From Synanceia verrucosa (lineage: Eukaryota > Chordata > Actinopteri > Perciformes > Synanceiidae), in the NCBI GenBank assembly GCA_029721515.1, contig CM056550.1:11763431-11827430 (forward strand): DNA of 64,000 nt, given 5' to 3'. Position 1 is the stretch's first letter. Each line of letters starts with the position of its first letter. Under the pieces are notes generated by a model that was given only the letters and a program-made list of their open reading frames with translations, was not told where the DNA came from and ran no database searches. Shown one piece after another: positions 56,799 through 64,000 of this stretch. Made by a program: the position numbers and the translations under genes.

Positions 56799-57185
56799 TT
56801 ATAACTGTTTCTGACCACATCTTTATGATAAATGCATTGTTGAGCTGTGAAAATGCACTTAGAAAACATTCATATTTTGAGAATTTTCGGGATTCGAACC
56901 GGCGATCATGGTAAATGATGCGTTCATACTAACTCTGATTTGGCTGAAAGAACAGTGACGTCACAAAAATAACGAGAAAGTGTACATTATTGCCTGAGAC
57001 TGAAGGATATTTGGTATTAGTTTTTCATTCAGAATGGGGCGGTTGTTGATTTTCCTTTTTTTAATATGCAGGATACTAAGATTATGGGCAGTTATTATTT
57101 AACTCTTAAGTTAAGAAATGGTTTAATGTCATTATTATGAAAATAATATAATGTAATATTATGCTGAGCAAATACAAAGAAGCAT

Positions 57186-57330
57186 ACAGTCGCTGTATAT
57201 TATGCTGCATAGCTTAAATGTAAAATAATATACAGTATATTAGTCTAGCTATATATTATGCTGCATATTGTAAAAATGTAAAAATATGCAGTATAATAGT
57301 ATCGCTGTATATTATGCTGCATAAAAACAC
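57186..57330 (+). repeat. Roughly 60-bp tandem repeat, 2.5 copies
   Basis: CGCTGTATATTATGCTGCAT recurs at about 57192 and 57304, with a variant at about 57248. Confidence 0.8.
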
Positions 57331-57843
57331 TTGTCTTTTTCTATAATTGTGCTATAGGCCTATACTATGTATGATGTGTTGCCTTTTCATGTGTTTGTTA
57401 AGTTTATTAAGTGGGTGAAATAAACTTGATAAAAAAACAACTGCATAGTTATTAGAGGTGCCCATCACCACAGATACCATATTATTATTATCACAATAAT
57501 TGTTATGTAGACAGGAAAAAGTGAATGAAGACATGTACAAATAAATTTGTTGTGCACAAGAACAGTTCTTTCATGTTTAATTAAAGAGTGGAAGATAATT
57601 AACAGATATTATGAACACTTTAAATAAAACTATTAAACAGATCATATGAAAACTTTATAAATGTAACAGTTATTAAACACACATAATTAACTATTTACAA
57701 CACAAATATTTCCAATATTTTACTCTGGAAACGTTGCTCTCATTCCCACCAACCTCTGCTCTTTTGTCATTGTTTCTGACAGAAGACAGTAAAACCATGC
57801 CTCAGTAGTGACAATGCTTATTCTTAGCCGTGTGGAACTGACC

Positions 57844-58069
57844 TCATGTTTTGAATGTGTTGGCCTGCACAGTCTGTCTATATGGCCTCTTCTGTGCACC
57901 AGTGGCTGCAGGAGGTGCAGGAGGTACAGCAGGTTGTGGGTTGTTGACCTGCGAATCTGCGACAGGAAGCACTAATTGCAGCACAGCCACGGGTTGTCCT
58001 TCTGATGTCCTGCAGGTGAGGATCTGTGGCGTCAGAACAGGGACTGTACCTGGGTGTGCCGGGGGTGCA
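57844..58069 (-). CDS. C-terminus of an unidentified Pro/Ala/Val-rich protein, truncated by the gap
   Basis: The minus-strand frame is open from the gap edge to TGA at 57844-57846, about 74 residues. It has PQILTCRTSEGQPVAVLQLV, a PAVPPAPPAATGAQ stretch and a basic end (KRPYRQTVQANTFKT). The opposite strand is also open but Gly/Cys-rich and less protein-like. It could be the end of a transposon protein or a host gene. Not recognised. Confidence 0.45.
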
Positions 58070-58569
58070 NNNNNNNNNNNNNNNNNNNNNNNNNNNNNNN
58101 NNNNNNNNNNNNNNNNNNNNNNNNNNNNNNNNNNNNNNNNNNNNNNNNNNNNNNNNNNNNNNNNNNNNNNNNNNNNNNNNNNNNNNNNNNNNNNNNNNNN
58201 NNNNNNNNNNNNNNNNNNNNNNNNNNNNNNNNNNNNNNNNNNNNNNNNNNNNNNNNNNNNNNNNNNNNNNNNNNNNNNNNNNNNNNNNNNNNNNNNNNNN
58301 NNNNNNNNNNNNNNNNNNNNNNNNNNNNNNNNNNNNNNNNNNNNNNNNNNNNNNNNNNNNNNNNNNNNNNNNNNNNNNNNNNNNNNNNNNNNNNNNNNNN
58401 NNNNNNNNNNNNNNNNNNNNNNNNNNNNNNNNNNNNNNNNNNNNNNNNNNNNNNNNNNNNNNNNNNNNNNNNNNNNNNNNNNNNNNNNNNNNNNNNNNNN
58501 NNNNNNNNNNNNNNNNNNNNNNNNNNNNNNNNNNNNNNNNNNNNNNNNNNNNNNNNNNNNNNNNNNNNN
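58070..58569. other. Assembly gap (500 N)
   Basis: Exactly 500 N. The near-identical duplicate starts at its far edge. Confidence 0.99.
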
Positions 58570-59206
58570 TCCACCCACCATAGACCCTTAACCTATCATA
58601 ACACAGCTGCCCCCCGTGACGGCATCTGATTGGTTCAGTCCGTTGCTAGGCTAAATCACTAAATAAATCGAGCATCACTTATGTTAATTAAGCTAACTCC
58701 TACTCTACAACGTTACAGAGCTAACAGCCGTTACTGGTCTTTAATTTTTGACATTCTTGGGTTATATAGAAACATCAAGTAAGTGAAATGTATAGGATTA
58801 AGCAGGTTAACTTATTTCATTGGTGAAAGTTATAAAACAGTAAGTAGCCATTTGTTAAAAGCCGGTGTAATGTCAGTCACTTTCCTTTAATTTTCTTGTT
58901 CTGTAAAAGAGTAGTAGTAACAGTAGTAGTTTATGAAATGATAAGTCTGGTGCGTGCAGACTCTTAACCAATCACAACACAGCTGTCCCCCAGTGACGGC
59001 ATCTGATTGGCTCTGTAGTGAAAGCCCCAGATGTGTTCATTCTGTTGCTAAGGCCCCAGATGTGTTAAAGTAATCTCTTAATTTTGTGTTCAAGTAATCT
59101 CTTAATTTTAATCTCTTGACAGCACTAGCATTTACTTATATTTATGTGTGTCTATAGCTGTGCTTGGTTTTTTTGTTATTTTATTTTTTTATTTTGCCCT
59201 CTGCAG

Positions 59207-59315
59207 CTTGTCATGGTGAGTGGGCTGAAACCCAAGACAGACTTTGTTCACCTGTTTGTAAAGAGTTCAACCAATCATCTGTTTCCATGTGTCACTATAG
59301 AAGATCTGTGCTCAG
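59207..59315 (+). other. Possible 109-base exon, intact copy
   Basis: Plus-strand counterpart of 25785-25893 with acceptor and donor intact and the frame open. Confidence 0.25.
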
Positions 59316-59746
59316 GTAGTTTTATCTAAATCAGAGGTTTTCAAAGTGTGGGATAGTGAGCCTCCCCTAAGAGAACTCAAAAGCACCTGTGCCCCATCCC
59401 TTTTTTAAACATCTCTAACATGTTTGTATGTTCTTCATCATATTTTAACATTAACATTTTCACGCCTTTGTGTTTTTAAAGACCTTTTTTGAACACAATT
59501 AAACATATTAAAAAAAAAATCACCTTCGAGAAAACACTATTTAACTGTTACGAACATGTTCACTCATCCAACATTATCCCACATTAATGCTGGTCTACAC
59601 TTAAAATGATCACCCATATCTTAGCCAGATACAGTATGTTGTTTTCTGATTGGCTGATGCGTGCCAAGCTCCTGACGAGCTCTGTGATGCCCAGAACATC
59701 TTGCTACACGTCCCACTGCTCATATAGTGGTGTAACTTGGTCAGAG

Positions 59747-60066
59747 TTACAAAATAAATTTCCTTTTGAGAGAAATACCAGGTGTGGCAGGTGAGAGAGT
59801 GAAAGGGTTAAAATGTGTGTCACACTCTGAATGGTGACACTTGAGATCCATGGTTTCAATATGATGCTGGAGTTTACATGGTAGCATTCTGTTGTTAGCT
59901 AGCAGCTCTTTGCTAATAACACACTGTGGCAGTGGAGCATCATCAGGACCAATACATGAAAAGACAAACTTTAAATAATCAGACTCATACTTCCTCTGTT
60001 TTCTGCTCTCCCCACACTCTGTGTCCTCTCTCACTTTCACATGAGACACTAAAAATTGATCCTTGT
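59747..60066 (-). pseudogene. hAT-derived ZBED5/FAM200-type fragment
   Basis: Identical in protein to 47683-48002. Confidence 0.65.
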
Positions 60067-60268
60067 TGTACTGTGTTTGATTCCCAGCCCAGGGCCTTTC
60101 TGTGTGGAGTTTGCATGTTCTCCCCGTGTCTGCGTGGGTTCTCTGCAGGTACTCCGGCTTCCTCCCACCATCCAAAAATATGGAGATTAGGTTAATTGGC
60201 CAATTTAAATTGACTGTAGGTGTGAATATGAGTATGATTCTGTCTCTATGTGCGCTGTGATGAGCTGG
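60067..60268 (+). mobile_element. SINE (copy 11), duplicate of copy 10
   Basis: Same truncated form and flanks. Confidence 0.8.
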
Positions 60269-60463
60269 AATTATTTGTGCTACAAAATATTGTTTTTCAG
60301 TGAAAATAGTTTCCATATAAATAGTCTTACCTCACCCATTGGTTTCCATCTCGGATTATTAAGCGCTGTCATGTTTGTAATTTTGAGACCGTATTTGGAC
60401 TGAGAGGGTGGAGCCTCATGTCCTGGTCTGACTGAAGATCACTGGTACTCAACTAGAAGAAGA

Positions 60464-60565
60464 ACTAGAGGATCATGATCATGTTACACAAGGACACAAC
60501 AACTTGTTGTGGAGCAGGGGAGTTGAAAGGCGACCACTCTACTCACTGAGCTACAGCCACCCCTG
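60464..60565 (-). mobile_element. Second SINE family fragment, duplicate of 48400
   Basis: CTGAGCTACAGCCACC at its upper end, as in the 48.4 kb copy. Confidence 0.5.
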
Positions 60566-60788
60566 ATAGGACCTGGATGAAGCTGCTAACAAAGTTAGCT
60601 TCCTCGGTTCTCTGTAACTTTAGAGGAGCTGCTCCATAATTATGATGAAGGTAACTCTTCATTTTAAAACAAGTTTTCTAAATCTTCGTTATCTAATTTA
60701 GTGAATATTACTGACTCCAGCTCCTGATCTTACAAACCAGGTTAGCTATTTACATTACTTTAGCTGGTTTATTAAACACATAAACCAT

Positions 60789-60845
60789 CGGTCCTGGGTG
60801 GGCTCAAACCAAACCAAACACGCTGGCCGATTGTGCCACAGAAAC
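60789..60845 (-). pseudogene. tRNA-Asn relic, duplicate of 48725
   Basis: Same deletion and sequence. Confidence 0.7.
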
Positions 60846-61282
60846 TACTTTGGCAGCTGTTAGTGTGCTAGCATTAGCCCATACACTGAATACTACACAT
60901 GATGAGTCTGATAGTTATTGTTACTAATGATGGACTTGAACATACTTCAGATAGGAAACAAAGTTTGCTGCCTTCATTCAGTATATATAGTCCACATCTG
61001 AGCTGACCTCATCTGGTCCACACACCTCTCACCAAGTGGAGAAGACCCAACAGAGACTTTACTTCCTCAGGAAGCTAAAACAAGCTGTCCTCCCTCAAAA
61101 CCTGCTGATGAACTGTTTGGGATGTGAACAGAGTGAACAGGACAGAGGAAAGAACAGTCCTCCATCTGAGGAGATGGAGCTCATCCTGTTCCAGTCTGGC
61201 TGCCTTGTTAGGACAAGATCTCCTCAGCTCTCTACTAAACTGCTCTACAGTGATGGTGGTGGGCAAAGCTTTAACACATCAG

Positions 61283-61354
61283 TCCCATATGGTCTAGCGG
61301 TTAGGATCCCTGGTTTTCACCCAGGTGGCCTGGGTTCAACTCCTGGTATGGGAA
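61283..61354 (+). tRNA. tRNA-Glu(TTC), duplicate
   Basis: Identical to 49219-49290, including the weakened terminator. Confidence 0.88.
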
Positions 61355-61439
61355 TGACTGTGTTAGGGCAGCAGTAGCTCAGTCTATGGAGACAATGCAT
61401 TGTAAGTTTCATCGGAACGTTGTTTCGTTCAAACAAATA

Positions 61440-62346
61440 TACTATATTGCTAAAAGTATTCGCTCACCTGTCTTGACTCGATTGTGAACGTAAGTGACAT
61501 TCCATTCCTAATCCATAGGGTTCAATATGACATCGGTCCACCCTTTCCAGCTATAACAGCTCTTCTGGGAAGGCTGTCCACAAGGTTTAGGAGTGTGTTT
61601 ATGGGAATTTTTGACCATTCTTCCAGAAGTGTATTTGTGAGGTCACACACTGATGTTGGACGAGAAGGCCTGGCTCTCAGTCTCTGCTCTAATTCATCCC
61701 TGAAGCATTCAGACTTCCTTTCACTGTAACTAAGGGGCCAAGCCCAGCTCCTGAAAAACAACCCCACGCCATAATCCCCCCTCCACCAAACTTTACACTT
61801 GGCACAATACAGTCCAACAAGTATCGTTCTCCTGGCAACCACCAAACCCAGACTCGTCCATCAGATTGCCAGATGGAGAAGCGTGATTCGTCACTCCAGA
61901 GAACACGTCTCCACTGCTCTAGAGTCCAGTGGTGGCATGCTTTACACCACTGCATCCGACGCTTTGCATTGCACTTGGTGATGTATGGCTTGGATGCAGC
62001 TGCTCGGCCATGGAAACCCATTCCATGAAGCTCTCTGTGCACTGTTCTTGATCTAATCTGAAGGCCACATGAAGTTTGGAGGTCTGTAGCGACTGACTCT
62101 GCAGAAAGTTGGTGACCTCTTCGCACAATGCGCCTCAGCATCTGCTGACCCCGCTCCATCAGTTTACGTGGTCTACCACTTTGTGGCTGAGGTGCTGTCG
62201 TTCCCAAACACTTCCACCTTCTTATAATACAGCTGACAGTTTTACTGTGGAATATTTAGGAGCGAGGAAATTTCACTACTGGAGTGATTGGAACACCTGA
62301 TTCTGATTATTTGGGTGGGCGAGCGAATACTTTTGACAATATAGTG
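61440..62346 (-). mobile_element. Tc1-type element, duplicate of 49376
   Basis: Same ends, TA flanks and 172-residue frame (62207-61689). Confidence 0.85.
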
Positions 62347-62608
62347 TATCTTTTCTCAGATTTGTCGCATTGTCATAGGATGACATCATTTCACCCCATC
62401 CTCTCCTGGTACTCAAACAGTAGATTGAGTACATGGTGAACCTGGGGTCTGAGGAGATGGAGCAGGAGCCCTTGATGATGTGTGAAGTCACTGCAACTGG
62501 TCTGTGGTCAGTCAGAACCTTCTGGGATGAGGCAGGATGTTTTTGCAACTTTTTTAGTCTCAATGTGCAGAAAAATTGCAGACTTTGTGGAAACTGTCTT
62601 TTTGACCC

Positions 62609-62680
62609 ATGATGGTGGTATAGTGGTGAGCATAGCTGCCTTCCAAGCAGTTGACCTGAGTTTGATTCCCAGCAATCACA
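62609..62680 (+). tRNA. tRNA-Gly(TCC)-like, duplicate
   Basis: Identical to 50545-50616. Confidence 0.65.
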
Positions 62681-62802
62681 GTCCTTTTCCTCCAGTGATA
62701 GTATAGTGTTGCTTTCATATTATCTGAAACTAAGCAGGAGAGTCGCGTTTGGCCTACTTTTCAAAAGTGATTGGTAGTATGGTGGTGTGACGTAACAACA
62801 TG

Positions 62803-62874
62803 GGGCATGTAGCTCAGTGGTAGAGCGCATGCTTTGCATGTATGAGGTCCTGGGTTCAATCCCCAGCATCTCCA
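62803..62874 (+). tRNA. tRNA-Ala(TGC), duplicate
   Basis: Identical to 50739-50810. Confidence 0.8.
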
Positions 62875-63770
62875 ATGCTTCTTATATTTACATTACAGGA
62901 TAGGCTCTGTTGTCACTCACTGTACCATTTGAACAACACAGTTGCTTCCTTCTGCAGTCATGGAGAAGAGCTAGAATACACTTCTGAATGGGTAGTTTTA
63001 TTTTGAAAACTCCCAGACCGCTCAGTGGAGCCATCAAACGTAATATGACCCTTATGAAAAACTGAATTAAAATATCACTTAAGTACTTCCAGTTTGAGTT
63101 AGCATCTATGAGCTAAACATGCTACAAGCTCAGCATATTCGTGCACCTATTCAAATGGTTGCTAATGGCTAACAGACTAAAGCTACTATTTAGCAGTGAT
63201 CAAGTCTCTACAGACCTGAGGATGAAACTAAATGAAGAAGTTAACTACAGGGCTTGTTAAATGGTGTCAGCTGACTGCAGATCAGTCAACATCATGAACA
63301 CTCTGGTCTAAGAGACAAACTCTGATTGGCTTGTTGTCAAATGACATCATTGATCATTCAACCAATGTTAATATGATCTGTAAAACTGCTGGTGTATTAT
63401 TAGTTAACTATCAAAATTCTGTGATTTTAAAAAATAATCATTTGGCAGCACTATTTTATATGAATATGCAGTAGGTGTTTCTTTATTTTGTGTGTTTCTT
63501 TACATAAGGAATTGTAGCATTAACCACACAGCTTTAGATTTTAATAAATTATCAATTGCTAACAATTAACTGATAAAACTACAAGTTACAAGCGGTTATT
63601 TTATTACAATATTTTTAAGTATGAGTAATCTTTGTAAAAATGTGCTTGTTCAGTGCCACCTAGGAACTATGTCAAAAAGTCTTTGACAAATGGCAGTGAC
63701 ATTACTGTCACATGGTACAAATTGTTTCCTCCGTCAAGAAGGTAATGTGATCACCAGGGTTTGTTTATTT

Positions 63771-64000
63771 TGTGATAGAAATTTAAACAGCTGTGGTAGT
63801 AGAATGTGTCAGAAGCTGTTATGTCTGAACTCATGATGATGTTGCTGGAAGTTATCTTGTTTAGTCTTCACAGAGAACAGTGTGTGTGCAGTATGCCTTT
63901 TCCTCACCGTCAGGCCTGATAAACTTGTGGACTCTGCCTACATCAAAGCATACACCATGTTCGTTTCTCACTATGATGGTATTGCCTGTTAGCAAGAACT
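63771..64000 (+). repeat. ERV-2 LTR, duplicate, cut by the window end
   Basis: Starts TGTGATAG as at 51707. The first 230 bases are present. Confidence 0.85.

Larger units (their letters stand above)
56414..57185. other. No gene recognised beyond the tRNA-Leu fragment and purine tract
   Basis: A B-box-like GGTTCGAATCCCG on the minus strand near 56895 has no matching A box. Confidence 0.4.
58570..64000 (+). repeat. Second member of the near-identical direct duplication
   Basis: Repeats 46507-51936, including every tRNA, transposon and SINE there. It continues past the window end. Confidence 0.95.

Noticed and set aside
57851..58069. Plus-strand Gly/Cys-rich frame before the second gap
   Set aside because: Antisense of the more protein-like minus-strand C-terminus; no start or splice evidence.

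Overview
The window reads as a stretch of a ray-finned (teleost) fish nuclear chromosome: spliced genes with GT-AG introns, Tc1/mariner, hAT and non-autonomous DNA transposons, endogenous retroviruses (ERVs), a tRNA-derived SINE present about ten times, many (CA)n/(TA)n tracts, and a dispersed tRNA gene cluster. Two runs of exactly 500 N (37570-38069, 58070-58569) mark fixed-size scaffold gaps. There is no prokaryotic gene organisation, CRISPR array or operon.

Layout. 1-5077: plus-strand, multi-exon ubiquitin-specific protease of the USP37/USP26/USP29 type, with both catalytic boxes but apparent frame breaks and transposons in its introns. 5.4-12.4 kb: transposon-rich DNA, including the 5' end of one ERV (promoter, primer-binding site, a leader with duplicated stem-loops, a gag start). 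13.08-14.5 kb: a small multi-exon gene encoding an RPA-like OB-fold protein, probably decayed. 14994-21067: a minus-strand provirus of a second ERV family, bounded by an AAAT target duplication.

20.16-53.21 kb is dominated by a very large inverted repeat. The left arm (about 20160-32810) and right arm (40507-about 53210) carry the same elements in mirror order: ERV, tRNA-Ala, tRNA-Gly, Tc1-type element, tRNA-Glu, tRNA-Asn relic, SINE, ZBED5-like hAT fragment, full hAT element, SINE, and a second Tc1 element. The roughly 7.7 kb spacer holds a 33-bp minisatellite, a TTAA-ended element, and a minus-strand ERV pol/gag remnant beside the first gap. 53.2-58.07 kb holds a diverged third copy of the tRNA unit, a well-formed tRNA-Gln(CTG), tRNA-Leu relics and the C-terminus of an unidentified minus-strand protein. 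After the second gap, 58570-64000 repeats 46507-51936 almost base for base in direct orientation. This is either a very recent tandem duplication or an assembly duplication.

The host protein genes are few and probably damaged. The best candidates for working genes are the tRNAs (Glu-TTC, Ala-TGC, Gln-CTG). The most interesting signals are the inverted repeat whose inner edge falls exactly on Tc1 termini, structure-preserving differences between the two tRNA-Glu copies, the duplicated double stem-loop in an ERV leader, and the RPA-like gene with its partial inverted copy.
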